This document shows positions 47,541 through 56,734 of a stretch of DNA of 64,000 nucleotides, piece after piece. The notes below the pieces were generated by a model, which saw only the letters and a list, made by a program, of their open reading frames with translations, had not been told where the DNA came from and did not search any database. The DNA comes from Rhizobium gallicum bv. gallicum R602sp (lineage in GTDB: Bacteria; Pseudomonadota; Alphaproteobacteria; Rhizobiales; Rhizobiaceae). The position numbers were made by a program, and so were the translations under genes. The stretch covers positions 2,175,501 to 2,239,500 of the forward strand of contig NZ_CP006877.1 in the NCBI RefSeq assembly GCF_000816845.1, given 5' to 3'. Each line of letters opens with the position of its first letter. Within the stretch, counting starts at the first letter, position 1.

Positions 47541-48431
47541 TCAGGATCGCTTCTGGCGGAACTCGGCGAGAGCCCACGGAACCAGGATGATGAAGACGGT
47601 GACGAGCATCACGGTCGAAGCCGCAAGGCCCTGCCCGAGATTGGCGCGCTCGAACATGAACGAATAGACGTATTTGGCGGGCACTTCCGATGCGAAGCCG
47701 GGTCCGCCCTGCGTCATTGCGACGACGAGGTCGTAGACGCGTACGATGCCGGAAGCGACGATCACCAGTGTGGTGACGAAGACGCCGCGCATCATTGGAA
47801 TGATGATGAACAGGTATGTGCGCCACGCCGGAATGCCGTCGACGCGCGCCGCCTTCCAGATTTCGGAATCGATGCCGCGCAGACCGGCAAGCATCAGCAC
47901 CATGACCAGCCCCGTCCCCTGCCACAGGCCGGCGATGACGAGCGCATAGATAACGGTATTCTTGTCGCCGAGCAGCGCGAGGCTACCCCCCGGAAGGCCA
48001 AGATCGTTCAAAACCTTCGGCAGGCCGAGGCCGGGATCGAGAATCCACTGCCAGACGAGCCCCGTCACAATGAACGACAGGGCGAACGGGTAGAGAAAGA
48101 TCGTGCGGAATGTGTTCTCGAACCTGATCTTCTGATCGATGAGAACAGCCAGCAGGAAGCCGATGATGAAGACGAATGTCAGCACGCAGACGCCGTAGGT
48201 GGCAAGATTGAGAAGCGACTGGTTCCAGCGCGAATTGCCGAAGAGGCGGCTGTACTGGTCAAAGCCCACGAAATCGCTCGTCGGCAGTAGCCGCGACGAC
48301 GTGAACGAGTAGAAAACGGTCCAAAGCGTGCAACCGATGAAAATCACGATGACGGTCAGCATCATAGGGATTGCTGCGACCTTCGCATTGAGGTTGCGCA
48401 AAAGGCCAAACGGCCGGCCGGCATGAGCCAT
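47541..48431 (-). CDS. Carbohydrate ABC importer permease, MalF-like
   Basis: The 296-residue permease has about six membrane helices, with the EAA loop in SEIWKAARVDGIPAWRTYLF. The ATG at 48431 has AGGAGG five bases upstream; the frame upstream to 48494 is not coding. It is the first permease of the CUT1 operon, after the solute-binding protein gene by about 97 bases, a spacing that often hosts a structure allowing more binding protein than permease to be made. Confidence 0.94.
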   Translation of the reverse strand: MAHAGRPFGLLRNLNAKVAAIPMMLTVIVIFIGCTLWTVFYSFTSSRLLPTSDFVGFDQYSRLFGNSRWNQSLLNLATYGVCVLTFVFIIGFLLAVLIDQKIRFENTFRTIFLYPFALSFIVTGLVWQWILDPGLGLPKVLNDLGLPGGSLALLGDKNTVIYALVIAGLWQGTGLVMVLMLAGLRGIDSEIWKAARVDGIPAWRTYLFIIIPMMRGVFVTTLVIVASGIVRVYDLVVAMTQGGPGFASEVPAKYVYSFMFERANLGQGLAASTVMLVTVFIILVPWALAEFRQKRS

Positions 48432-48528
48432 CAATACCTCCTGTTGGCGGTCAGGGGCGCGACCAGACTGGAAAGCTGTCCGCTCGCGCCCCATAAAACC
48501 GTCTCAAGTTATGAGAGCGTCTGTGGCC

Positions 48529-49767
48529 TTACTGGGCCTGCGAGATGATGTCGGCCTGACGATCGATTGCATCGTCCACAGACATCTTGGAGCTGAAGAA
48601 TTCGAGCGCGAGATCCTGCAGCTGGCCCTGCGTATCGGAATCGAGCATCTGCTCGGTCGAAGGCAGAACATTGTTGAGGTCCGACAGGATTTCGATGCCC
48701 TTCTTCATGCAGGCGTTCGCGGCTTCGAGATCGACGTCGCCGCGAACCGGCAGCGAACCCTTGACCAGATTGAATTTGACCTGGACTTCCTTGGAGAGAA
48801 GCATCTTGGCGAGTTCAAGCTGCGCCTTGGTGATTTCCGGATTGCTGTTCTTCGGGAAATAGAACGCGTCGCCGCCCGTATCGAGCTGCGCATTGAAGCC
48901 GAGACCGGGCAGGCAATCGTAGTCGGTGCCGGCAACCTTCTTCGCGACGCCGAATTCACCTTGAGCCCAATCGCCCATGATCTGAGCGGCCGCCTTGCCC
49001 TCGATCACCATGTTGGTGGCAACGTTCCAGTCGCGGCCGGAATAAGCCGGATCGACCATATCGCGGGCCTGGGCGAATGCGGTCCAGACCTTCTTGTTCT
49101 GATCGCTGCGAACGGCCTCTTCGCTCTTCTTGTCGTTGATCTGCAAGTAGAGGTCTTTGCCGCCGATGCCGGCCTGCATGACGTTGCGGATGCCTTCGAC
49201 CTGCCACGGGGCGCCGGTGGCGAGCGGCGTGATGCCCTTCTCCTTCAGCTTCGGCGCGTCGGCTGCGAGCTCGTCCCAGTTTTTTGGAACAGCCATGCCG
49301 TTGTCTTCGAAGACGTGGCGGTTGAGCCACATCCACTGCCAGGAGTGGATGTTGATCGGCACGCAATAGATCTTGCCTTCATAGACGCAGGCGTCGAGCA
49401 GCTTGGCCGGACGGATGACGTCCTTCCAATGCTCCTCCTCGGCAAGTGGCGTCAGATCCGTCATGAGGCCTGCCTTGATGAGTTCCTCGGCGTCGCGGCC
49501 GGTGTTCATCTGGGTAGCGCCCATGGGGTTGCCGCCGAGAATTCGGCTAATGATGATTGGGTTGGCGGTGGTGCCGGAACCGGCAATTGCGCCATCGACC
49601 CACTTGTTGTTGCCACTCGCGTTGAAGCTGTCGGCAAGGACCTTGACGGCGGCAGCTTCACCGCCGGATGTCCACCAATGGGTGACTTCGAGATCGGTCG
49701 CGTTGGCCGCGCCAAGCGGCAGCACGACGGAAGCGGCAAGCACAGCCGCCATCGAACGAAAATTCAT
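48529..49767 (-). CDS. Carbohydrate ABC importer solute-binding protein
   Basis: The 412-residue periplasmic binding protein of the CUT1 class has a signal peptide (MNFRSMAAVLAASVVLPLGA, cleavage after AANA). It continues LEVTHWWTSGGEAAAVKVLA, as in glucose/mannose-type binding proteins of the GtsA kind. The aromatic-rich NIHSWQWMWLNRHVF could line the sugar site. GGAGGAG precedes the ATG at 49767. It is the first gene of the importer operon. Flanking beta-mannosidase and GH43 genes suggest that hemicellulose oligosaccharides are the ligand. Confidence 0.94.
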   Translation of the reverse strand: MNFRSMAAVLAASVVLPLGAANATDLEVTHWWTSGGEAAAVKVLADSFNASGNNKWVDGAIAGSGTTANPIIISRILGGNPMGATQMNTGRDAEELIKAGLMTDLTPLAEEEHWKDVIRPAKLLDACVYEGKIYCVPINIHSWQWMWLNRHVFEDNGMAVPKNWDELAADAPKLKEKGITPLATGAPWQVEGIRNVMQAGIGGKDLYLQINDKKSEEAVRSDQNKKVWTAFAQARDMVDPAYSGRDWNVATNMVIEGKAAAQIMGDWAQGEFGVAKKVAGTDYDCLPGLGFNAQLDTGGDAFYFPKNSNPEITKAQLELAKMLLSKEVQVKFNLVKGSLPVRGDVDLEAANACMKKGIEILSDLNNVLPSTEQMLDSDTQGQLQDLALEFFSSKMSVDDAIDRQADIISQAQ

Positions 49768-50223
49768 GAGTTCTCCTCCCTCACTGAAACGTTGCCGGAA
49801 AAACTTAGTGCAATCGACATTTTGGCGCAACAGCCCGCTGTCAAGATTTTAAGCGAAACGCGCCATTGCTACCCATGCCTGTTGTTCCTTCACAACTCCG
49901 CGACATATGGCGCTAGACTGGGCATTCAAGCTTGCATGATGACGAACGAAACAAGGTATTGATATTAAATATTAATTTCTATTATGGCGCATATCGTCTG
50001 AAGAAATCGCCTTCGCACGTGCAAAAGATCCGACCTTGAAACCGGAATTCAACCTAAGCGTCTAGTGCTGGTGCGAACATCATAAAAAGTGCTCGACATT
50101 TCCACTGTATCGTTACAGATTTAACGGCTCAAGTGACGAGTGTTGTTCAGCGGGGAATGTGCTTACGGCTTTGCGAAAACATTCTAAAAGCGGATCGGAA
50201 TCGCGCGAGGGTGACATAAAGGG
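49768..50223. other. Divergent promoter region of sugar operon and LacI-type regulator
   Basis: This 456-base region without a gene separates the solute-binding protein gene from the regulator. A strongly A+T-rich patch at about 49955-49985 and the CTGTATCGTTACAG palindrome at 50105-50118 are the main features. No distinct promoter boxes were assigned. Confidence 0.5.
50105..50118. promoter_or_regulatory. Candidate operator palindrome
   Basis: CTGTA-TCGT-TACAG is a perfect 5-bp inverted repeat about 105 bases before the start of the LacI-type gene. It is a candidate for autoregulation, though it does not look like the usual CG-centred LacI-family operator. Confidence 0.35.
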
Positions 50224-51264
50224 ATGGAAAACAAGGGAAATTCCGGGGGAGCGGCAGCGGCTATCCAGCGCGAACGGCCGACGCTGAAGACGATCGCCTT
50301 CATGACGGGCCTGGGCATTACCACGGTTTCGCGCGCACTCAAGGACGCACCGGATATCGGCGCGGAGACCAAGGAGCGCGTGCGTATGGTCGCCCGCCAG
50401 CTCGGCTACCAGCCGAACCGCGCCGGCGTACGCCTCAGGACCGGCAAGACCAATGTCATCGCACTCGTTCTTTCCATCGACGAAGAGATCATGGGTTTCT
50501 CGAGCCAGATGGTCTTCGGCATTTCCGAGGTGCTGACCGGCACGCCGTACCACATCGTCGTGACACCGCACTCGCACAGCAAAGACCCGATGCTGCCGGT
50601 GCGCTACATCCTGGACACCGGCTCTGCCGACGGCGTCATTATTTCCCGTATCGAGCCCGACGATCCGCGCGTGCGGCTGCTCGCTGAGCAGAACATGCCC
50701 TTCGCGACGCATGGCCGGACAGATGCGGGACTGGTCCACCCCTATCACGATTTCGACAACGAATCCTTCGCGCACGAGGCGGTGAAGAGGCTCGTCGAGC
50801 GCGGGCGCAGGCGTATCGCTCTGCTCCAGCCGGCAAGCAAGCTCACTTACTATGCCCATACGAGGATCGGCTTCCAGACCGGCCTTCACGACTATGGCGC
50901 CGAGGAAGTCCCCCTGCGCGTCAACACCGATACGCCGCTGGAGGAGGTCAAGGCCGCGGTCGAAGCGATGATGCGCATGCCGAACGCGCCCGACGGCATC
51001 GTCTGTTCGGCCGGAAGTGCCGCTATTGCCGTCAACGCCGGCATCGAGGCGACAAGTAAGCGCGTCGGCTACGATATCGACATGGTTTCCAAGCAGTCCG
51101 CGCCGATCCTGAACTGGATCAGGCCGGAGATCATCACCGCCAATGAAGACGTTCGCCACGCCGGCCGCGAACTCGCCAAGGCGGTCATCGCCCGCATCGA
51201 TGGCATTGAGCCGGAACTGCTGCAGAGCATCAGCAAGCCGGTCTGGCCGGACGATCGCAGATAG
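50224..51264 (+). CDS. LacI family transcriptional regulator
   Basis: The 346-residue regulator has an N-terminal helix-turn-helix and hinge ([20 protein letters not shown], then [16 protein letters not shown]). A periplasmic-binding-protein-like effector domain follows, with [20 protein letters not shown] and [20 protein letters not shown]. It is close in style to AglR-type regulators of rhizobial sugar transport. It diverges from the importer operon and presumably represses it until the imported sugar binds. Confidence 0.93.
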   Translation: MENKGNSGGAAAAIQRERPTLKTIAFMTGLGITTVSRALKDAPDIGAETKERVRMVARQLGYQPNRAGVRLRTGKTNVIALVLSIDEEIMGFSSQMVFGISEVLTGTPYHIVVTPHSHSKDPMLPVRYILDTGSADGVIISRIEPDDPRVRLLAEQNMPFATHGRTDAGLVHPYHDFDNESFAHEAVKRLVERGRRRIALLQPASKLTYYAHTRIGFQTGLHDYGAEEVPLRVNTDTPLEEVKAAVEAMMRMPNAPDGIVCSAGSAAIAVNAGIEATSKRVGYDIDMVSKQSAPILNWIRPEIITANEDVRHAGRELAKAVIARIDGIEPELLQSISKPVWPDDRR

Positions 51265-51395
51265 GGGTCACGTTTCCTGGTGCGCAGGCGCCGAATTATC
51301 CTGCTTCGCCGCAGTTCGGCACGGAAGAGACAACGGGAAGCGGACAAGCCAGCGCGAGGCTCCATGATCCTGCTTCGGTATCTTCAAAATAAAAC

Positions 51396-51420
51396 AAGCC
51401 CGATCGAAACCGGGCTTTTC
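51396..51420 (-). terminator. Intrinsic terminator of gnd
   Basis: AAGCCCG and CGGGCTT form a 7-bp stem around an eight-base loop. On the minus strand it is followed by TTGTTTTATTTT, so it ends the gnd transcript. The opposite strand shows TTTTC after the stem and may also stop the regulator transcript. Confidence 0.85.
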
Positions 51421-51437
51421 CTTGTTCGATTGATACC

Positions 51438-52868
51438 TCAGAACGTCGAAGCGCCGCTGCCCCATGGGCCATGGTGGAAATCCTTGCCGTCGAGGCGGTC
51501 GAAGCCGTGAGCGCCGAAGAAGTCGCGCTGGGCCTGGATGAGGTTCGCGGTGCCGCGGCCCTGGCGGTATGCGTCGAAATAGGTGAGCGCCGAGGTGAGT
51601 GCCGGAACCGGCAGGCCGGCGGCAAGTGCTGCCGCAACGACGCGGCGAAGCGACGGGATCGATTCCTTGACCATTTCGGAGAAGGCCGGCGTGACGATAA
51701 GGTTTGCCGCATCCGGCGCCTTGGTGAAAGCGCTGGTGATTTCGTCCAGGAACTGCGAGCGGATGATGCAGCCGGCCCGCCAGATCTTGGCGATCACCGG
51801 CATCGGCAGCGACCAGTTGAACTCGCGGGAAGCCTCCGCCATCACGGCAAAGCCCTGCGCATAGGCGCCGATCTTGGCGGCAAACAACGCCAGTTCCAGA
51901 TCCTTGTCGAGGTCCTGACCGTAGGGAATCGGGAAATCGTATTTCGGCTTTCCGAAAATCCTCTCGGCGGCTTCGCGCTGATCCTTCATCGAGGAGATGC
52001 TGCGGGCGGCAACGGCAGCTTCGATAGCCGTCGCCGGAATGCCCATGTTCTGAGCTTCGATCGCCGACCACTTGCCGGTGCCCTTCTGGCCGGCCTTGTC
52101 GAGGATCATGTCAACCATCGGGCCCCCGGACACGGGATCGGTCGCGGCCAGCACCCTTTCGGAGATTTCGATGAGGTAGGAATTCAGGCGGCCCTTGTTC
52201 CATTCGCCGAAGATCTTGCTGATTTCGCCGGCGCTCTTGCCGAGGCCGTCGCGCAGGATGCCGTAGATTTCGGCGATCATCTGCATATCGGCGTATTCGA
52301 TGCCATTGTGGATCGTCTTGACGAAGTGACCGGCACCATCGTTGCCGAGCCAGGCGACGCAGGGATCGCCGTTATACTTGGCGGCAATCGAGGTCAGAAC
52401 CTTCTCGACACGCTTCCAGGAGTCTTCGGTACCGCCGACCATGATCGACGGGCCGTGGCGGGCGCCTTCTTCTCCGCCGGATACCCCCATGCCGATGAAG
52501 GTCAGGTCGGTATCCTTGAGGCGGTCGAAACGGGCGATCGTGTCACGGAAATTGGCGTTGCCGGCATCGATCATGATGTCGCCTTTGGAAAGGTGCGGCC
52601 GCAGCGCTTCCATCTGCTGGTCGACGGCCGCGCCCGCTTTGATCATGATGATGATCGGACGCGGCGGGCGGATAGCCTCGACGAATTCCTCGATGGTCTT
52701 GCAGGGGACGATCTGCTTCTTGAGATCACCGGCGCTTTCGTAGAATTCGTCCGTCTTTTCGGGAGTGCGGTTGAAGACTGCAATCTTGTTGCCTTTTTCC
52801 GCAATGTTGAGTGCCAGGTTGGAACCCATGACGGCAAGGCCGATCAGCCCGATTTCTGCCTTTTCCAC
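51438..52868 (-). CDS. gnd: 6-phosphogluconate dehydrogenase, decarboxylating
   Basis: This oxidative pentose phosphate pathway enzyme converts 6-phosphogluconate to ribulose 5-phosphate, CO2 and NADPH. The 476-residue protein is normal for the long form. It shows the Rossmann motif IGLIGLAVMGSNLALNIAEK, the NADP loop FNRTPEKTDEF, catalytic Lys and His region HFVKTIHNGIEYADMQMIAE and, near the end, the GTANLIQAQRDFFGAHGFDR motif. I chose GTG 52868 because GGAGG stands 6 bases upstream and the open frame above it is unlike the family. It ends in a good terminator. Confidence 0.96.
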   Translation of the reverse strand: MEKAEIGLIGLAVMGSNLALNIAEKGNKIAVFNRTPEKTDEFYESAGDLKKQIVPCKTIEEFVEAIRPPRPIIIMIKAGAAVDQQMEALRPHLSKGDIMIDAGNANFRDTIARFDRLKDTDLTFIGMGVSGGEEGARHGPSIMVGGTEDSWKRVEKVLTSIAAKYNGDPCVAWLGNDGAGHFVKTIHNGIEYADMQMIAEIYGILRDGLGKSAGEISKIFGEWNKGRLNSYLIEISERVLAATDPVSGGPMVDMILDKAGQKGTGKWSAIEAQNMGIPATAIEAAVAARSISSMKDQREAAERIFGKPKYDFPIPYGQDLDKDLELALFAAKIGAYAQGFAVMAEASREFNWSLPMPVIAKIWRAGCIIRSQFLDEITSAFTKAPDAANLIVTPAFSEMVKESIPSLRRVVAAALAAGLPVPALTSALTYFDAYRQGRGTANLIQAQRDFFGAHGFDRLDGKDFHHGPWGSGASTF

Positions 52869-53047
52869 GATACACCTCCGATGAGTCATTTTGGACCGGT
52901 GTTGTGGCACTCTCCGGGAAAAACGGCAAGTCTGGAAGGACGCCGATCAGTTCGCCAGCTCACAGTTCGGAGGCTGACCGGCCGTTTCCTTCAATACGCC
53001 GCTTCCTGTCTGCTATAATCGGCGGAGGAAACACCAAGGAATATCCG

Positions 53048-53446
53048 ATGAGCACCCTGCCTGCCAAAATTGTTCACTGTTCGATCAATCGGCACTGGAA
53101 GGAGGTCTACGACTTTGCCGGCAAGCCGGAAAACATGTCGCTCTGGGCCTCGGGGCTGGCCTCCGGCCTCGAACCGGAAGGAAGCGACTGGATCGCGCAC
53201 GGTCCCTTGGGAACGGTACGTGTGAGCTTCGTTCCGCACAACGAGTTCGGCGTCATCGACCATACGGTAACAATCGAAAGCGGACTACGGGTCTACAACG
53301 CGCTGCGTATCGTGCCGAACGGCGACGGCTGCGAGGTGATGTTCACGCTGTTGAAACAGCCAGGCATGACGGACGACCAATTCGCCGCTGATGCCGCCCA
53401 TGTGCAGAAGGACCTCGGCGCCTTGAAATCGCTGATGGAGATGTAA
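53048..53446 (+). CDS. SRPBCC (polyketide cyclase-like) protein
   Basis: The 132-residue START/Bet v1-like protein begins MSTLPAKIVHCSINRHWKEV and follows the family's YDFAGKPENMSLWASGLASG, then EVMFTLLKQPGMTDDQF. Such proteins bind hydrophobic ligands; function here is unknown. AAGGA lies 8 bases before the ATG at 53048. The VOC gene follows by 3 bases and is probably cotranscribed. Confidence 0.85.
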   Translation: MSTLPAKIVHCSINRHWKEVYDFAGKPENMSLWASGLASGLEPEGSDWIAHGPLGTVRVSFVPHNEFGVIDHTVTIESGLRVYNALRIVPNGDGCEVMFTLLKQPGMTDDQFAADAAHVQKDLGALKSLMEM

Positions 53447-53449
53447 CCG

Positions 53450-53806
53450 ATGGAAAAAAGCGCAAACGACCTGAAGATCGACTACATTGAATTCAACGTC
53501 GCCGACATAGCGGCGGCAAAGGTCTTTTACGGTAACGCATTTGGTTGGAGTTTCACTGATTATGGCCCCAGTTATTGCGAATTCGATGACGGCCGCCTGA
53601 CGGGCGGCTTCACAAATATCCAACCGCCGCGCCCGGGTGGTGGCCCGCTTGTGATCCTATACGCCGACAAACTTGAGGAAGCGCTGGAGAAGGTCGAACA
53701 GGCCGGAGGCAAGATCGTAAAGCCGATCACCGCCTTTCCGGGCGGCCGACGGTTTCACTTCCTTGACAAGGATGGCTACGAACTGGCCGTGTGGAGCAAG
53801 ACTTAA
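53450..53806 (+). CDS. VOC family protein (glyoxalase/bleomycin resistance type)
   Basis: The 118-residue single VOC module begins KIDYIEFNVADIAAAKVFYG and ends FHFLDKDGYELAVWSKT, with the Glu metal-ligand position in GYELAVW. The substrate is unknown. It follows the SRPBCC gene by 3 bases and converges on the PAS gene 9 bases away. Confidence 0.88.
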   Translation: MEKSANDLKIDYIEFNVADIAAAKVFYGNAFGWSFTDYGPSYCEFDDGRLTGGFTNIQPPRPGGGPLVILYADKLEEALEKVEQAGGKIVKPITAFPGGRRFHFLDKDGYELAVWSKT

Positions 53807-53815
53807 AGCGGGAAG

Positions 53816-54550
53816 CTAGGCAGCGATTGTCGAGATCGCATCGGCAGATTCCAGCACGACAAGCGCACCTAGAACTTGCCCGCATAGGTCGCGCAACGGC
53901 GACATGCGGCAACGCGTGCGCCTGCTTTCACCGCGCTGTTCGTAGTTGTATTCGACATGCTGCCCCGCGAAGCAGGCGTCGAACTTGGCCCTCGCTTGTG
54001 CCACGAACTGTTCCTCTCCGATGAATTCCATCACATGGCGGCCGATCATGTCGATCGGACTTCGTCCGAGATATGCACAGTTCACCGGGTTGGAATAAAG
54101 ATAGCGGTAGTCGCGCGTGAGCACCGCAACACGATCCGGGAAGGTCTCGAGAATCGCCGAATTGAGAAAATTCCCGTTGTCGACATTGGTCACATAGGCC
54201 TTCGGTGCAGGTAGCGGCAATTCCCGCGGCAATGCAACATCCGCACGCGGCAGCGCGCCGAAACAGCGCTCCAAAAGGGATATGAGCCTGGTTGAGTGAT
54301 GGCTGACGCTGGCAGCGTCACCGGCATCCTGCTGCAGCAGATAGCCGACAAACTGAAGCTGCATGTACACCTCCATGAGGTTGGCCGCGTGATGGTCCAC
54401 AATTACTTCGACCAAAAGTTCGAAACCACCATCAAGGGTTGCAACGCGACGATCGTCGCCAAGACGAATTGCCTCTTCGATCTGCGAGCAGCGCGATGAG
54501 AAAGCTTGCAAAAGTTCGAGCAAGGCGCCTCCAGATCCCTTATTCTCCAA
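53816..54550 (-). CDS. PAS domain protein
   Basis: The 244-residue protein has an alpha-helical N-terminal half and a PAS domain in the second half. The PAS part shows LETFPDRVAVLTRDYRYLYS, NPVNCAYLGRSPIDMIGRHV and CRMSPLRDLCGQVLGALVVL. No output domain follows, so it may sense a ligand or redox state and act through protein contact. The start is TTG at 54550 (encoding MENKGSGG); no ATG fits, and a GGGGAG nearby serves an out-of-frame ATG better, so the true start may be lower. Confidence 0.75.
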   Translation of the reverse strand: MENKGSGGALLELLQAFSSRCSQIEEAIRLGDDRRVATLDGGFELLVEVIVDHHAANLMEVYMQLQFVGYLLQQDAGDAASVSHHSTRLISLLERCFGALPRADVALPRELPLPAPKAYVTNVDNGNFLNSAILETFPDRVAVLTRDYRYLYSNPVNCAYLGRSPIDMIGRHVMEFIGEEQFVAQARAKFDACFAGQHVEYNYEQRGESRRTRCRMSPLRDLCGQVLGALVVLESADAISTIAA

Positions 54551-54711
54551 TGGGATTCATATTCTCCCCGCTTTGGCAGAATTCAACGCATATGACATAA
54601 ACATGAATCCCGCTACTCGCCCTAGTAGCGACGGATAACATGATTAGGATTCAGTTCAACGTGGACGACACATGGGTTTTAGTGGATGAGATATAAGAGG
54701 TTGAAAGCCCG

Positions 54712-55647
54712 TCACTTAAGAACTTCGTGCTTTACCTTCCAACGGTCGTGGTACCAGAGCCATTGGGCCGGGTATTCCCGCACCCAGCTTTCAACCTTGT
54801 CGTTCAGCATCTGAGCGGTCGCCGTCAGGTCGAGATTGCCCTTCTCGTCGCGCGGCATGTCCAGCTTCGGTTCGATCTCCAGCCGATAGCGGTTGCCGGC
54901 AAGCCGGATGCAGCGCGCGGGGTAAACCTCGCAGTTGAACTGACGGACGAGTTTCGGCAAGAGTGGGTTCGTCTTCGTGTCCAGGCCGAAGAAGGTGGTC
55001 TTCAGCCCTTTGCGGAACTTCTGATCGACGAGAACGCCGACACCCTGCCCGGCTTCGAGCTGACGCGCCAGCGCAAAGGCCGAGCCGGCATGCGACGGCA
55101 CGAGCTTGCCCATGCGGGCGCTGCGGAAATCGAAGACCTTCTGGGCGACATAAGGATTGTTCGGCGGACGGAAGAGAACCGTCACATGCAGACCGAAGGC
55201 AGCGCTGCTGACGGGCAGGAGTTCGAAATTGCCCGTATGCGCCGTAAAAACGATGAACGGCCGGGGATTGTCCCGCAGGTCGAGGAAGATCGGGATCCCC
55301 GAGACCTCCACCCTGCCCGGACCGGTCCTTTCCGGATCGAAATCGAACAAACGGTCCAGAAAAACGTATTCGGCGGCGAGCCGTCCCATATTGCCCCAAC
55401 TCGCCAGGGCGATTTCTTTTAGCTCCGCCTCACCCTTCTCGGGGAAGGCGTTGCGCAGGTTGAAGAGCATTAGCTTGTGGCGCGACGTGTGCGGACCGAT
55501 CTTGCGGGTCAGCCAGTCAGCAAATCGGATCGCGCTGTCTGCCGGAAACAACTTCAGGAAATTCATGAAGCCAAAGGCCAGCTGAGCGATCAGCCATTGG
55601 CGGAAATGCTCGAGCTTCAGAACGATCCGGGTGAGGAAAAGCTTCAC
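54712..55647 (-). CDS. lpxXL: Lipid A very-long-chain acyltransferase
   Basis: The 311-residue acyltransferase of the HtrB/MsbB family transfers the 27-hydroxyoctacosanoyl-type chain from AcpXL to lipid A at the inner membrane. The catalytic H(x4)E occurs in VFTAHTGNFELLP, with the substrate pocket HVTVLFRPPNNPYVA and GVGVLVDQKF following. The start is GTG at 55647. It is the last gene of the acpXL operon, 4 bases after the dehydrogenase gene. Its position and family make it LpxXL rather than the general lauroyltransferase. Confidence 0.92.
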   Translation of the reverse strand: MKLFLTRIVLKLEHFRQWLIAQLAFGFMNFLKLFPADSAIRFADWLTRKIGPHTSRHKLMLFNLRNAFPEKGEAELKEIALASWGNMGRLAAEYVFLDRLFDFDPERTGPGRVEVSGIPIFLDLRDNPRPFIVFTAHTGNFELLPVSSAAFGLHVTVLFRPPNNPYVAQKVFDFRSARMGKLVPSHAGSAFALARQLEAGQGVGVLVDQKFRKGLKTTFFGLDTKTNPLLPKLVRQFNCEVYPARCIRLAGNRYRLEIEPKLDMPRDEKGNLDLTATAQMLNDKVESWVREYPAQWLWYHDRWKVKHEVLK

Positions 55648-55651
55648 CGGT

Positions 55652-56680
55652 TCAGTCCATCTTCAGGATGATCTTGCCGAAGATCTGGCGCGATTCCATG
55701 CGTTCGAGCGCACGGTCGATATCGTCGAAGCGGACTTCGGTGTCGATGACCGGATGAATGAGGCCGCGGCCCATCTTCTGCATGGCATTCGCCATATTCT
55801 CGATGCGGCAGCCGAAGGAGCCGAGCAACTTCAGCTGCTGCTGGAAGAGCATCATCAGGTTCATGTCGGTGGAAACGCCCGACGTCGAGCCGCAGGTGAC
55901 GAGGCGGCCGCCGCGCTTCATGCACAGCATCGAGCCCGCCCAGGTGTCCTTGCCCACGTGTTCGAAGACGACATCGACGCCCTTTTTTTTCGTGAGCTTG
56001 CGCACGAGGCCCTCGAAGCGGTCCGTGCGGTAGTTGATGACGTGATCGGCGCCGAGCGCCTTGGCCTTCTCGATCTTGTCGTCCGAGCCGACGGTGGTGA
56101 TTACGGTGCAACCGATCTTCTTGGCGAGCTGGATTGCCGCCGTGCCGATGCCCGAACCGCCTGCATGCACGAGGATCGTCTCGCCGGGTTCGAGCTTGGC
56201 ATTGTCGAAGAGCATGTGCTCGACGGTCCCGAAGGTGACGGGCGCCAGTGCCGCGCCGATGGCATCGACGCCGGGCGGGGCCGGAACGAGCAGGCGGGCC
56301 GGAAGGTTCACCTTCTCCTGCGCAAAGCCGTCAAGATGGAAGCCATGGACGCCGGAGACGTGTTCGCAGAGATTGTCGCGGCCTTCGCGACACGGACGGC
56401 AGAGACCGCAGGTGCGCGCGCCATAGATTGCGACCAACTGGCCGGGCAGGACATTCGCGACACCCGGGCCGATCGCCTCCACGACGCCCGAGGCCTCCGC
56501 GCCGATGACGAGCGGCATCTTGCGCTTGGCGAATGCCATGCCGCGCCAGCCCCAGACGTCGATATGGTTGAGGGCGACTGCCTTGACGCGCAGCGTCGCC
56601 TCACCGGCAGCGGGAGCATCCGGTTCCGGCAAATCGGTGATCTCAAGCTTGCGGTCATCGATCAGTTGCAAAGCGCGCAT
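55652..56680 (-). CDS. adh2XL: Zinc-type alcohol dehydrogenase of VLCFA cluster
   Basis: The 342-residue medium-chain dehydrogenase has an N-terminal GroES fold and a Rossmann domain with VHAGGSGIGTAAIQLAKKIG. A structural zinc site is visible in CGLCRPCREGRDNLC. In rhizobia this gene is always between fabF1XL and lpxXL and is thought to act in the very-long-chain acyl pathway, possibly in reducing or oxidising the omega-1 position. GAGG lies upstream of the ATG. It follows fabF1XL by 54 bases. Confidence 0.92.
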   Translation of the reverse strand: MRALQLIDDRKLEITDLPEPDAPAAGEATLRVKAVALNHIDVWGWRGMAFAKRKMPLVIGAEASGVVEAIGPGVANVLPGQLVAIYGARTCGLCRPCREGRDNLCEHVSGVHGFHLDGFAQEKVNLPARLLVPAPPGVDAIGAALAPVTFGTVEHMLFDNAKLEPGETILVHAGGSGIGTAAIQLAKKIGCTVITTVGSDDKIEKAKALGADHVINYRTDRFEGLVRKLTKKKGVDVVFEHVGKDTWAGSMLCMKRGGRLVTCGSTSGVSTDMNLMMLFQQQLKLLGSFGCRIENMANAMQKMGRGLIHPVIDTEVRFDDIDRALERMESRQIFGKIILKMD

Positions 56681-56734
56681 AAAAAACCTCTCGCCTCGAA
56701 GGCGTCTTCTCTCTTTTATTGTGTCGGCAACCGC

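Noticed and set aside
47010..48290. 426-codon plus-strand frame opposite the sugar permeases
   Set aside because: Composition (His/Asp/Arg-rich) is that of an antisense shadow of membrane-protein genes.
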